NCBI GenBank assembly: GCA_943330855.2
Contig: CALQJI020000058.1
Coordinates: 1-33,243 of the forward strand
Direction: 5' to 3'
DNA from: Klebsiella pneumoniae
GTDB lineage: Bacteria > Verrucomicrobiota > Verrucomicrobiia > Limisphaerales > SXTU01
Length of the DNA stretch: 33,243 nt
Shown here: positions 1 through 8,521 of the stretch, in pieces
How the letters are laid out: each line of letters starts with the position of its first letter
How positions within the stretch are numbered: the stretch's first letter is position 1
Notes under the pieces: model-generated
What the model was told of the DNA's origin: nothing
The model's input: only the letters and a program-made list of their open reading frames with translations
Database searches by the model: none
Program-made: the position numbers and the translations under genes

Positions 1-176
<176 letters not shown>

Positions 177-339
177 GCGCGGCGTAACGTGCCGAGTGGA
201 TTTTCATTTGGCAAGAATGGACTTGTCGTTTTGTCGAAGTGGGAAGTGCCAACGGCTTGCAGCAGCCGTTCGTTGCGCTTGTGGAAGACAGACGGCGACT
301 GCAACTCGCCGCCAGGGTGCCATTACATCCGCCGCGCTT
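177..339. other. intergenic stretch between tRNA and SGNH gene
   Basis: No credible gene is seen. It holds a 7-bp hairpin, AACGGCT at 251–257 and AGCCGTT at 264–270 with a 6-nt loop. No T-tract follows on either strand, so it is not called a terminator. An 83-codon open frame starting at 189 has no domain or start-site support. Confidence 0.5.
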
Positions 340-1458
340 TCAAAGCTTTAGCAAGCCCCGCTCCTTTGCCCGCTCGACGATCAGCCGAGCCAACTCGCGA
401 TTGCCTTCAGGCGAGTAATGGATGCTGTCCGCATACATGACAGACTTGGCATTCGCGAACGCGTCTCCACACCAGATGGAAGCAGTTCCAAAAGCACCTT
501 TGAGGGCCAGGTCTTCGAAGGGAACATAGCCGGACAAACACAGTTCGTGGCCAGCCCGGACAGTTTTGAAAGGAAAGGTCACAGGAGAAATCGGGATGTC
601 GTAAAAGGGAACAGGCTGGGAAACGAACAAAGGTTGCACCTGCCAGCGGATCGCGATCGCTTCAATCATTTTCACATTCGTCTGATAACGACGCAGCACT
701 GCCTCAACCGCCTGCTGGGTGCGCTCGGGCGACACAAGCTCCATTGGCACAACGATGTCTTCGGGCCGGAACAAACGAGCCACATGGTCGGAAAACATCG
801 GCACGCCCTTCCAAAAGGTAAAATCGTTCAGCCCATCCACGAAGATGGCCAACTGCGGGACGTGGCCGTCACCGAGCAGTTGCTCAAAGCGCAACCGCTC
901 TTGGGTGCTGAAATAGCCGCCGCAGCCGAAGTTGTAGCATTGCACCGGCCGGTTTGGATAAAGGGGTTGCAGTGCCCGTTGCAATTCAACGGGGAGCGTG
1001 TTGGAAGCGCCCACGGCATAACCGAAGGTCGTGGAACCGCCAAAGACAAACACGTTCAAGGCTGTGGCGGAGGGAGGCCAAGGCTGTGAAGTCGGGCTCA
1101 TCCGGAATCCGGCTTCCGTTACTTCGACGGTTTTCTTTTTTGCAGGAGCCATTTGAAACCCGGTGAATGGCTGGAAGATATACGGCAACTCGAAGGACTC
1201 GCGCTGTATAAGATCAATGTCTGCTGCAGACGTGCCCGGGTAAATCTTGGAGTAGTCCACCTCGGGGTGAGCGCGTTGGATGAAGTTGCCCTTCGGAAAA
1301 CCAAAGTCTCTTGGACCTGAACTTTTCTCCGCCTGCTGCCATCTCTTCCAAAGGATGCTGATCGCAACTGTCTCTGCCAGCACCACCACCAACAGGCTGG
1401 CCAGCAGGCGGAAAGCCCACACTTTCGAGTCGGGCGGTGGTTTTGATGGCGGCTTCAC
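340..1458 (-). CDS. membrane-anchored SGNH/GDSL hydrolase
   Basis: A 372-aa protein with a GTG start; no in-frame ATG occurs before about residue 103. A single hydrophobic segment at about residues 15–36 follows a short basic N-terminus, so the catalytic part probably faces the periplasm. SGNH signatures are in order: block I GGSTTFG (Ser142 the likely nucleophile), a later glycine in the FGCGGYF stretch, block III DGLND (Gly and Asn) and block V DSIHYSPEGN carrying the Asp/His pair. The family removes acyl groups, often acetyl, from carbohydrates or lipids; the substrate cannot be read here. It lies 27 nt downstream of the esterase/SMP-30 gene on the same strand and probably shares its transcript, which fits deacylation of glycans. 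Fold assignment is firm, role is inferred. Confidence 0.85.
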   Translation of the reverse strand: MKPPSKPPPDSKVWAFRLLASLLVVVLAETVAISILWKRWQQAEKSSGPRDFGFPKGNFIQRAHPEVDYSKIYPGTSAADIDLIQRESFELPYIFQPFTGFQMAPAKKKTVEVTEAGFRMSPTSQPWPPSATALNVFVFGGSTTFGYAVGASNTLPVELQRALQPLYPNRPVQCYNFGCGGYFSTQERLRFEQLLGDGHVPQLAIFVDGLNDFTFWKGVPMFSDHVARLFRPEDIVVPMELVSPERTQQAVEAVLRRYQTNVKMIEAIAIRWQVQPLFVSQPVPFYDIPISPVTFPFKTVRAGHELCLSGYVPFEDLALKGAFGTASIWCGDAFANAKSVMYADSIHYSPEGNRELARLIVERAKERGLLKL

Positions 1459-1485
1459 AGCTGCGTGCTCTTCCTCAGTTGTGGC

Positions 1486-3222
1486 CTACAGCCGCGGTGC
1501 GCCGGGCTTGGTCGGCTTCGCGGCGTGGTCCGCGCCCTTCACCTTGAGCTGGCGGCGGAAGACCTTGTCGCCGGCGGTCACGTAGAGCACGTCGCCGTTC
1601 GGGCCGCCGAAGGTCAGGTTGCTGCTCTTGCCGTTCGGCGTCGGGATGATGCAATTCACGCGGCCGGCTTGGTCGCAGACTTGGAGGCCGAGGCGCGTGG
1701 CGACCCAGAGGCGGCCGTCGCGGTCGGTGCGCAGGCCATCCGCGCCGCTGTCGTCGGCGGTGTCGGGCATGTGGAGATGGAAGTAACGCTGCTTGTGCTG
1801 GAGGGTGCCGTCGGCCTTGATTTGGTAGCTGTAAACCCAGTGCGAACGGCTGTCCGCTACGTAGAGCAGCGTCTGGTCGGGCGAGAGCGTGACGCCGTTC
1901 GAGAACTTCAGGCCGGTGTCCACGATTTGCTTGGAGCCGTCGGGCTTGATGAGCCAGACCTTGCTCGTGTTCGTGTTCGCGCCGGTCCAGTTCGGGTCGG
2001 TCACGTAGATGTTCCCGTTGTTGGCGACGACGAGGTCGTTCCCCTTGAAGCCGTCGGCGACGACCGTGGCCTTGCCCGCCGCGTCCCACGCGAGGATTTG
2101 CTGTGTCGCCGCCGCCACGGAGTAGAGCCGACCGTCGGGGCCGAAGCGCTGGCCGTCACCTTTCTTCGAGTCCGCGAGGAAGACGACGGGCTTGCCGTCG
2201 GGGCCGACCTTGTAGGTCGTGCTGCTCGGGCCTTCGTTGTAAAAGACCTCGCCTGCCGCGTTCGCCGTGGGGCCTTCGGTGAACTTGTAGCCCTCACCCA
2301 CGAGCTCCCAGTCCGCGCCGGGCCCGAGGAGTTCCTTCAACTGCGGCGAGCCAAGGCCGGCCTTGGGCAGCGCGGGCCAGTCCTTCCAGAGGAAGCGCAA
2401 CGCGTCGGGGAAAATCGCCGTGCCGTGCTTGCCATTGTGGCCGCCATCGCCCCACGCGTGCTCGACTTCGTAGCCAGCGAACTTCAACGAGCGCTCCATC
2501 TCGAGGTTCGCCATCCACCAGTCGCCGCCGTAGATGTTCTGGTCCGCGCTGCCGTCCTGGAGATACACGCGGATGGCCTTCGGCTCATACTTGCGGAGAA
2601 GGGTGGGATAAACATTCCCGCCGCGCAGGCCGACGTAGGTGCCAATCGCGCTGAACACGCGCGTGAACGCCTCGGGCCGCTCCCACGCCGCCGTGAACGC
2701 CGCGATGGCCCCGCTGCTCGCGCCGCCGATGGCGCGGTCGGTGCCGTTCTTGGACAACTTCACGCCGTGCTTCGCCTCAATGAAGGGCAGGAGTTCATCC
2801 AGCAGGAACTTCGCGTAGTCGCCGCCGAGGCCGTCGTATTCGTAGCTGCGATTGAAGCGGTCCAGCGCGTTGGTGGACGACGCCTTCACGCGCCCGTGCT
2901 GCACGAAGACACCGACCAGCGCGGGGATTTCCTTCTTGTGAATCAGATTGTCGAAAGCGACTGGTGCGCTGAAGCCGCCGCCGTCCTGGAGCACCATCAC
3001 GGGCGCGGGCTTGGCGCGGTCGAGCTGCGCGGGGAGATAGACGGTGTAGTCGCGCACCGTGCCGGGGAAGACCTTGGACTGGTCGAACGTGCCTTTGAGC
3101 AGCTCGCCCTTGGGCACACCCGGTTGCGGCAGCGAGTCGGGGCCGGGCTTGTAGTCATCGGCGGCGCGCAGTGGGGCGACGAGGCAAAGGAGGGTGAACA
3201 GGAGCGATAGCGGTTTGTGCAT
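1486..3222 (-). CDS. secreted esterase fused to SMP-30/gluconolactonase-like propeller
   Basis: A 578-aa protein from the ATG at 3222, chosen because it gives a clean signal peptide (MHKPLSLLFTLLCLVAPLRA). The frame extends 13 codons further upstream without a signal-like start. Residues about 35–280 are an alpha/beta-hydrolase of the enterochelin-esterase/esterase D type, with nucleophile elbow G-A-S-S-G (Ser169) and a late GGHNGKHG segment likely to hold the catalytic His. Residues about 290–578 form an SMP-30/gluconolactonase/LRE propeller (EGYKFTEGPTANAAG, later NGVTLSPD and RLWVAT motifs). The first domain would cleave esters and the second may open a sugar lactone; both activities are inferred from family. 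It heads a minus-strand pair with the SGNH gene and is divergent from the isomerase-like gene at 3380. Confidence 0.9.
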   Translation of the reverse strand: MHKPLSLLFTLLCLVAPLRAADDYKPGPDSLPQPGVPKGELLKGTFDQSKVFPGTVRDYTVYLPAQLDRAKPAPVMVLQDGGGFSAPVAFDNLIHKKEIPALVGVFVQHGRVKASSTNALDRFNRSYEYDGLGGDYAKFLLDELLPFIEAKHGVKLSKNGTDRAIGGASSGAIAAFTAAWERPEAFTRVFSAIGTYVGLRGGNVYPTLLRKYEPKAIRVYLQDGSADQNIYGGDWWMANLEMERSLKFAGYEVEHAWGDGGHNGKHGTAIFPDALRFLWKDWPALPKAGLGSPQLKELLGPGADWELVGEGYKFTEGPTANAAGEVFYNEGPSSTTYKVGPDGKPVVFLADSKKGDGQRFGPDGRLYSVAAATQQILAWDAAGKATVVADGFKGNDLVVANNGNIYVTDPNWTGANTNTSKVWLIKPDGSKQIVDTGLKFSNGVTLSPDQTLLYVADSRSHWVYSYQIKADGTLQHKQRYFHLHMPDTADDSGADGLRTDRDGRLWVATRLGLQVCDQAGRVNCIIPTPNGKSSNLTFGGPNGDVLYVTAGDKVFRRQLKVKGADHAAKPTKPGAPRL

Positions 3223-3379
3223 AGCGTGCGCGGAGGATGTCGGAGCAAGTCGGGAAGGCAATCTTCAAACCGTGTTCAGCGTCGCATAAACAGGCTTGCC
3301 CCGCTGAGAAAGGAAACGAAGGATACCGCCCGTCAGCACGATGCCAGTTCGCAAAGCCAACCAAACACCTACGTCGCTC
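3223..3379. promoter_or_regulatory. divergent intergenic region
   Basis: This 157-bp gap separates the start codons of two secreted-protein genes that point away from each other, so it should contain promoters for both. I see no convincing −35/−10 pair or operator palindrome. Confidence 0.35.
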
Positions 3380-4312
3380 ATGCACACCTTGAACCGCCGC
3401 CAGTTCGCCCAGCTCGCCGCTGGTGCCTTGCTCACCCCGTCCCTCGTCCGCGCCGCTGCGCCGGGCAAGCCCAACTCCAAGGTCGGCGGCGTCCACATCG
3501 GCATCAACGCCCCCTACAGTTTCGGCAACGCCGCCATGTCCGCCGACGACATCCTCAAGACCTGCGTCCAGCTCAACCTCAGCGCCATCGAGCTGCGCAC
3601 GCAGCCCATCGAGGCCCAGTTCGGCGCGCCCGCCAATCTCACCAGCGCAAAGAACAAGGTGCTGCCCGCAGGTGCCGCCGAGGATAGCGCGAAGAAGCTC
3701 CGCACCTGGCGCGAGACCGTGGACATGGAGAAGGCCCGCGCCTTCCGTAAGCATTGGGAAACCACCGGCGTCTTCATCGAGGTCATCAAGGTGGACGGCA
3801 TCTTCAAGATGGGGGAGAGCGAGCTGGACTACGCCTTCACCCTCGCCAAGGCCCTCGGCGCGCGCGGCATCTCCACCGAGATCGGCAAGGACGACGACCA
3901 CAAACGCGTTGGCAAGTTTGCCGACAAGCACAAGATTTACCTCGCCCTCCACGGCCACGCCAGCACCGGGCCCGCCCACTGGGAAAAGGCGTTTGCCCAA
4001 GGCGAATACGTCGGGGCCAACGTGGACCTCGGGCACTTCGTCGCCGGTGACCACGGCTCGCCCGTCGAGTTCATCAAGAAGCATCACACGCGCATCACGC
4101 ACGTCCACATCAAGGACCGCAAGAAAGGCAACGGCCCGAACATGCCCTTCGGCGAAGGGGAAACCCCGATTGGCGAAGTGCTGCGCCTCATCCGCGACAA
4201 CAAGTGGCCCATCCAGGCGACCATCGAGTTCGAATACAAAGTGCCCACCGGCTCGGACCGCATGACGGAGTTGGCCAAGTCCATCAAGTTCTGCCGCGAG
4301 GCGTTGGGCTGA
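3380..4312 (+). CDS. sugar phosphate isomerase/epimerase-like TIM barrel, exported
   Basis: A 310-aa protein. The ATG at 3380 is preferred over the upstream in-frame ATG at 3341 because it begins a twin-arginine-like leader (NRRQFAQLAAGALL) followed by an Ala-rich cleavage region. The body matches the xylose-isomerase-like/AP endonuclease family 2 barrel: early IGINAPYSFG strand, IELRTQP, then candidate metal ligands in HGHAS, VDLGHFVAG, HVHIKDRKKGN and IEFEYKVPTGS. Many Verrucomicrobiota and Planctomycetota carry exported members; substrates are mostly unknown, and a sugar or inositol derivative is the usual assumption. It is followed 72 nt later by the PQQ-like gene on the same strand. Family is clear, reaction is not. 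Confidence 0.87.
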   Translation: MHTLNRRQFAQLAAGALLTPSLVRAAAPGKPNSKVGGVHIGINAPYSFGNAAMSADDILKTCVQLNLSAIELRTQPIEAQFGAPANLTSAKNKVLPAGAAEDSAKKLRTWRETVDMEKARAFRKHWETTGVFIEVIKVDGIFKMGESELDYAFTLAKALGARGISTEIGKDDDHKRVGKFADKHKIYLALHGHASTGPAHWEKAFAQGEYVGANVDLGHFVAGDHGSPVEFIKKHHTRITHVHIKDRKKGNGPNMPFGEGETPIGEVLRLIRDNKWPIQATIEFEYKVPTGSDRMTELAKSIKFCREALG

Positions 4313-4384
4313 GGTGGCGGTGGACAGCCATCGGCATGAGTAGCGGCATTGCCTCCGTTTCAACGGCTGGCTACACCTTTGCCC

Positions 4385-5728
4385 ATGCGTTCCCATCCAG
4401 TTCTCAAGCTTCCGCTTCTCTTGGCCGCGCTGGCCATCGGCCCGCTCCTCCACGCCGATGACTGGCCGCAGTGGCTTGGCCCCAAGCGTGACTCGATTTG
4501 GCGCGAGACGGGCATCGTGGAGAAGTTCCCCGAGGGTGGGCCGAAGGTGCGTTGGCGCGTGCCGGTGAATCCTGGTTTCTCCGGCCCGGTCGTCGCGGGC
4601 GAGCGCGTGTTCGTCACAGACCGGAAGGTGACGAAGGGCGCGAAAGTGAACGACGAGGACCCTTTCGACCTCAGCGTGGTGGCGGGCACGGAACGCGTGC
4701 TGTGTCTCGACGAGACGACCGGCAAGCCCGTCTGGCAGCACGAATATGACGCGGCCTACGGCGTGAGCTACAACACCGGTCCACGCGCCACGCCAGTGGT
4801 GAGCGGAGGCCGAGTTTTCACGCTCGGCACCGAAGGCCACCTCTTCTGCCTCGATGCGAAGAACGGCAAAGTCATTTGGTCGCGCGCCTTCAAGAAGGAC
4901 TTCGGCGTAAAGACGCCGCTGTGGGGTTTCGCTGCTCACCCGTTGCTCGATGGTGACAAGTTGATCTGCCTCGTCGGCGGCAACGGCACCGCAGCCATCG
5001 CGTTCCACAAGGACACGGGCAAGGAGTTGTGGCGCTCGCTCTCCGCGAAGGACCCCGGCTACGCACCGCCCGTCATCATCGAGTCGGCTGGCCGGCGGCA
5101 GCTCATCATCTGGCACGCGGACTCCGTCAACGCGCTCGACCCGGAGACCGGAAAACCGCTGTGGAGCGTGCCATCGAAGATTCGGCAAGCCGTCTCCATC
5201 ACCGCGCCGCGCCAGTTCGGCGACCTGCTGTTCGTCACGTCATTCTACAACGGCTCGCTCATGCTGAAGCTCGACGCGCAGCGCCCCGGTGCGCAGGTGT
5301 TGTGGCAGACACAGAAGATCAGCGAGAAGGACACGACGCACTTGAACGCGTTGATGACCACGCCCTTCCTCGAAACCGGCCACATCTACGGCGTGTGCAA
5401 CCACGGCCAGTTCCGCTGCCTCGAAGCCACCACGGGCAAGCGCGTTTGGGAAAACCTCGCGCTCATTACCAAGGGCGAGGAACTCGAATGCGCGAACGCC
5501 CACATTGTGAAGAACGGCGACCGCTTCTTCCTCTGCGCCGAGAACGGCGACCTCATCATCGCGACGCTCAAGCCAACCGGCCCGAAGGAACTCAGCCGGA
5601 CGAAACTGCTGGCCCCGACGCTTTCGTATCAGGGTCGCGATGTGGTCTGGTCGCATCCTGCGTTTGCCAACGGCCACGTCATCGCGCGGAACGACAAGGA
5701 ACTGGTGAGCGTGGATTTGCGGAAGTGA
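4385..5728 (+). CDS. secreted PQQ-binding-like beta-propeller protein
   Basis: A 447-aa protein from the ATG at 4385, where a signal peptide begins (MRSHPVLKLPLLLAALAIG, cleavage near LHA-DD). An in-frame ATG 12 codons upstream gives a poorer leader. After DDWPQWLGPKRD, a sequence seen at the start of many planctomycete/verrucomicrobial PQQ-like proteins, blades repeat the pattern 'V..G..V…..G.l.cLD..TGK..W' (for example FCLDAKNGKVIWSR, ALDPETGKPLWSV and CLEATTGKRVWEN). No alcohol-dehydrogenase active-site Cys-Cys or Asp pattern is evident, so it is probably not a classical quinoprotein dehydrogenase. It may be a scaffold or binding protein. Same strand as the isomerase-like gene; it ends convergent with a sulfatase. 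Confidence 0.87.
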   Translation: MRSHPVLKLPLLLAALAIGPLLHADDWPQWLGPKRDSIWRETGIVEKFPEGGPKVRWRVPVNPGFSGPVVAGERVFVTDRKVTKGAKVNDEDPFDLSVVAGTERVLCLDETTGKPVWQHEYDAAYGVSYNTGPRATPVVSGGRVFTLGTEGHLFCLDAKNGKVIWSRAFKKDFGVKTPLWGFAAHPLLDGDKLICLVGGNGTAAIAFHKDTGKELWRSLSAKDPGYAPPVIIESAGRRQLIIWHADSVNALDPETGKPLWSVPSKIRQAVSITAPRQFGDLLFVTSFYNGSLMLKLDAQRPGAQVLWQTQKISEKDTTHLNALMTTPFLETGHIYGVCNHGQFRCLEATTGKRVWENLALITKGEELECANAHIVKNGDRFFLCAENGDLIIATLKPTGPKELSRTKLLAPTLSYQGRDVVWSHPAFANGHVIARNDKELVSVDLRK

Positions 5729-5730
5729 CC

Positions 5731-5801
5731 CGTGCTGGCGGCTTCCAGCCGCCGGGTAGCGCGACCGTTGGGAACAGCGGGGACTGGAGGTCGCCGGCAC
5801 G
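5731..5801. repeat. imperfect inverted repeat between convergent genes
   Basis: The 20-nt arms at 5731–5750 and 5782–5801 match at about 16 of 20 positions when one is reverse-complemented. Inside the left arm GGCGGC and GCCGCC form a smaller perfect hairpin with loop TTCCA (5737–5753). It sits between two convergent stop codons (5728 and 5812), so it could end transcription from both sides, but there is no T-tract. Alternatively it is a dispersed palindromic unit. Confidence 0.6.
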
Positions 5802-5811
5802 CGCGCTACTT

Positions 5812-7224
5812 CTACTTCACCAGCTTGCGGAAGTTCTCCAACTGCGGGTCCGCCGTCTTCTCCATGTGGGCGAGCAGGAGCTTCTTGAGTCGCGCGATTT
5901 CCGCCGCGTGCTTCGCGTCCGCGATGAGGTTCACGCGCTCGTCCGGGTCGGTGCGCAGGTCGAAGAACTGCTCCGGCTTGCCGACGGTGAGCTGCTCAAC
6001 GCGCGACTTGATGCGCGCGTCCGTCTCGCCCGCCTTAGCCAGCGCGCCGAAGGTGATGCCGGCCATGGCCTCGACACGGAAGTGCGGCGTGCCGTTGGGC
6101 CACGCGTGGAACTGGTAGCTGAAATCCTTCGTCCGCACGCAGCGCTGCGGGAACGGCGTTGGCTGGCGGGAAGGGCCGGTGTTGACGTGCGTGATGACGA
6201 AGTCCCGGTCCGGCTGCGACTCGCCGCGCAGCAGCGGAAGCCAAGAGCGACCGTCCACGCCCGCGAGCGACGGCTGCTTCAGCACTTCGAGCAGCGTCGG
6301 CACTATGTCCACGCTGCTGACGAACTCCTCGCGCCGCTGCGGCTGGCCCATGCCCGGCCAGCGCACGAGCACCGGAACCCACGTGCCGTTGCGATAGACC
6401 GTGGCCTTCGAGAAGGGAAAGGACATCCCGTGGTCGCTCATGAACACGACGATCGTGTCCGCCTCGCGCCCGGCTGCCTTGAGCGCGGCCATCGCGCCGC
6501 CGAAGCTCGCGTCGAAACGCCGCACGCTGGTGTAATACTGCGCCACCTCGCGCCGCACTTCGGGGATGTCTTCGAGGAATGACGGCACGGTGACTTCCTC
6601 CGATGTAAACGCTTTCGTCTCGCCGTCCGCGTCGCGCTTGGCGGTCTTCTTCGGATTCGCCTTCTGCGCCGCGCCCTGCTCGTTGTTGGCGAAGGGCCGG
6701 TGCGGGTCGGTGATGTTGGCGTTGATGAAGAACGGTTTCTTCGCGTCCGCCGCGGCCTTGAGCAACTGCTCGAGGTGCTCGCGGAAGAGGGACGGATTCT
6801 TGCCCGAGCCGCCGAGCTTCTCGTCCCAGTTGAACTCCGCGTCGGGCTTCATGTGCGCGTGCTTGTCAATCGCCGCCGTGAAATAGCCCGCCGCCTTCAA
6901 CACGCTCGTCAGCGTGGGCGTGCCGGGCGTGATGGGCTGGAAGCCGAGCGCGCCGTTGCGATGCGGCACACGGCCGGTCATGAACGCCGAGCGGCCCGGC
7001 TGGCAGATGGGCACGGTGACGTGGTTGTTCACGAACTTGTGCGCGGTCGCGGCGAAGGCATCGAGGTTCGGCGTCGTGGGCAGCTTGCAGCCCATCCAGC
7101 CGGAGGAATCCGCGTTCATGTCATCGGCGGTGATGAAGAGGAGGTTGGGCTTGGCAGCGGCGTGGGCGGTGACGGCGAGCAGGCCCAGCAAGGTCAGCAG
7201 GCGGCGAAGGAAACGGAGTTGCAT
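5812..7224 (-). CDS. sulfatase (formylglycine type)
   Basis: A 470-aa protein with a signal peptide (LLTLLGLLAVTAHA). The alkaline-phosphatase-fold sulfatase begins with NLLFITADDMN, where Asp34/Asp35 are metal ligands. The activation motif is C74-Q-P-G-R78, in which Cys is converted to formylglycine. Later SDHGMSFPFSK provides further metal-site residues. The C-terminal DLRTDPDERVNL segment is the common sulfatase tail. It hydrolyses sulfate esters or sulfamates; the early layout (MNADSSGWMGC, TPNLDAFA) resembles heparan N-sulfatase-like members, but substrate specificity cannot be fixed. Maturation needs a formylglycine-generating enzyme that is not in the window. It is divergent from the KDG-kinase-like gene at 7349. 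Confidence 0.93.
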   Translation of the reverse strand: MQLRFLRRLLTLLGLLAVTAHAAAKPNLLFITADDMNADSSGWMGCKLPTTPNLDAFAATAHKFVNNHVTVPICQPGRSAFMTGRVPHRNGALGFQPITPGTPTLTSVLKAAGYFTAAIDKHAHMKPDAEFNWDEKLGGSGKNPSLFREHLEQLLKAAADAKKPFFINANITDPHRPFANNEQGAAQKANPKKTAKRDADGETKAFTSEEVTVPSFLEDIPEVRREVAQYYTSVRRFDASFGGAMAALKAAGREADTIVVFMSDHGMSFPFSKATVYRNGTWVPVLVRWPGMGQPQRREEFVSSVDIVPTLLEVLKQPSLAGVDGRSWLPLLRGESQPDRDFVITHVNTGPSRQPTPFPQRCVRTKDFSYQFHAWPNGTPHFRVEAMAGITFGALAKAGETDARIKSRVEQLTVGKPEQFFDLRTDPDERVNLIADAKHAAEIARLKKLLLAHMEKTADPQLENFRKLVK

Positions 7225-7348
7225 GGGCGGATTTTACGCCCGGAAAGCCAGTTGCCAAGCCCACAGGGTTTCGCCAACACTGCCGCCCTTGATTGGCTGC
7301 CCACGCGCGGCACAACGCCCGCGACGCAGCTTTCCCATCCATACGAAC

Positions 7349-8434
7349 ATGAGCACTGGTTTGAACATTAAGAAAGACGGCGCGCTGGATTTCCTCTCCC
7401 TCGGCGCGCTCGTCCATCGCCTCGACCCCGGCATCATCCCATTCCGCAAGGCGTCGCGTTGCGACATCCACGTGAGCGGCGGCGAGTTCAACGTCTCGGC
7501 GAATCTCTCCGACTGCTTCCGCCTCAACACCGGTGTGGCCAGCGCGATGGTGGATTATCCCATCGGCGACCTCATCGCCGAGCGCGTGCGCGCGATGGGC
7601 GTGAAGCCCTTCTACAAGAAGTTCAAACACGACGGCGTGCGCGGCCCGAACATGGCCACCGTCTTCAGCGACCGCGGCCAAGGCGTCCGCGCCCCGGTAG
7701 TCTTCTACAACCGCAGCAACGAAGCCGCCGGCCAGCTCAAACCCGGTGACTTCAACTGGAAGGAAATCTTCGGCGGCGGCGGCGTGCGCTGGTTCCACAG
7801 CGGCGGCATCTTCGCCGCGCTGTCTGACACGACCGGCGAACTCATCATCGAGGCAATGAAGGCCGCAAAGAAGAGCGGCGCGATTACTTCCTTCGACCTC
7901 AACTACCGCCAGAAGCTTTGGGACATCTGGGGCGGACAGGACAAGGCCGTGGGCGTGCTCGCGCGCATCGTGAAGCACGTGGACGTGCTCGTGGGCAACG
8001 AGGAGGACTTGCAGAAAGGCCTCGGCATCGAGGGGCAGGACGTGGAGTGCAAAGGAAAGCTCGACCCGTCGGCGTTCTACGCCGTCATCGAGAAGGCCAC
8101 GAAGAAGTTTCCGAACGTCAAGGCCGTCGCCACCACGCTGCGGGAAGTCCACTCCACCAACCGCCACACGTGGGGCGCGGTCGCGTGGGTTAACGGCAAG
8201 ACTTACCAGTCCCCGATGTGCGAGCTCGACGTCGTGGACCGCGTGGGCGGGGGCGACGGCTACGCGGCGGGCTTCTTCTACGGACTGCTCTCCGGCGCGT
8301 CCGAACAGGAAGCCGTGAACCTCGGCTGGGCGCACGGCGCGCTGATCACCACCTTCCCCGGCGACACGACGATGGCGACGGTGGAACAAGTGAAGTCGCT
8401 GTCGAAGGGCGGCTCCGCGCGTATCCAGCGCTGA
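7349..8434 (+). CDS. PfkB-family carbohydrate kinase, KDG kinase-like
   Basis: A 361-aa cytoplasmic protein. The ATG at 7349 is chosen because the PfkB fold starts there (DFLSLGALVHRLDPG); the frame remains open far upstream only as a shadow of the sulfatase gene. Family motifs are substrate-side SGGEFNVSANLS, the nucleotide-side DLNYR, GNEEDLQKGLG and the anion-hole/catalytic signature DRVGGGDGYAAGF with Asp303 as base. GGGD in place of GAGD is common in 2-keto-3-deoxygluconate kinases. The likely reaction is ATP-dependent phosphorylation of 2-keto-3-deoxygluconate, the product of uronate degradation, which fits the sulfatase-rich context. Ribokinase- or fructokinase-type activity is the alternative. 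The gene is followed by a strong terminator. Confidence 0.87.
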   Translation: MSTGLNIKKDGALDFLSLGALVHRLDPGIIPFRKASRCDIHVSGGEFNVSANLSDCFRLNTGVASAMVDYPIGDLIAERVRAMGVKPFYKKFKHDGVRGPNMATVFSDRGQGVRAPVVFYNRSNEAAGQLKPGDFNWKEIFGGGGVRWFHSGGIFAALSDTTGELIIEAMKAAKKSGAITSFDLNYRQKLWDIWGGQDKAVGVLARIVKHVDVLVGNEEDLQKGLGIEGQDVECKGKLDPSAFYAVIEKATKKFPNVKAVATTLREVHSTNRHTWGAVAWVNGKTYQSPMCELDVVDRVGGGDGYAAGFFYGLLSGASEQEAVNLGWAHGALITTFPGDTTMATVEQVKSLSKGGSARIQR

Positions 8435-8454
8435 GCTACACACTCAACCTTCCG

Positions 8455-8484
8455 AAGGCCCGGCAGCGATGCCGGGCCTTTTCT
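8455..8484 (+). terminator. rho-independent terminator after the PfkB gene
   Basis: A perfect 10-bp stem, AAGGCCCGGC (8455–8464) and GCCGGGCCTT (8471–8480), has a 6-nt loop and is followed by TTCTTT. It starts 21 nt after the PfkB stop. The A's opposite the T's also allow partial function on the minus strand for the convergent sulfatase gene. Confidence 0.9.
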
Positions 8485-8521
8485 TTGGAGTCCGGCGGCT
8501 CGTCGACCGCACCAAAGCATC

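Noticed and set aside
177..440. 83-codon frame at 189 as a gene
   Set aside because: It has no domain or ribosome-binding site and runs antisense into the SGNH gene.
1465..3210. 581-codon plus-strand open frame
   Set aside because: It is antisense to the esterase/SMP-30 gene, has Val/Arg/Ala-rich shadow composition and no recognisable domain. The minus-strand gene has a signal peptide and family motifs.
3155..5188. 677-codon minus-strand open frame
   Set aside because: It overlies the isomerase-like and PQQ-like genes on the other strand and reads as low-complexity Ala/Val/Leu/Gly sequence typical of GC-rich shadows.
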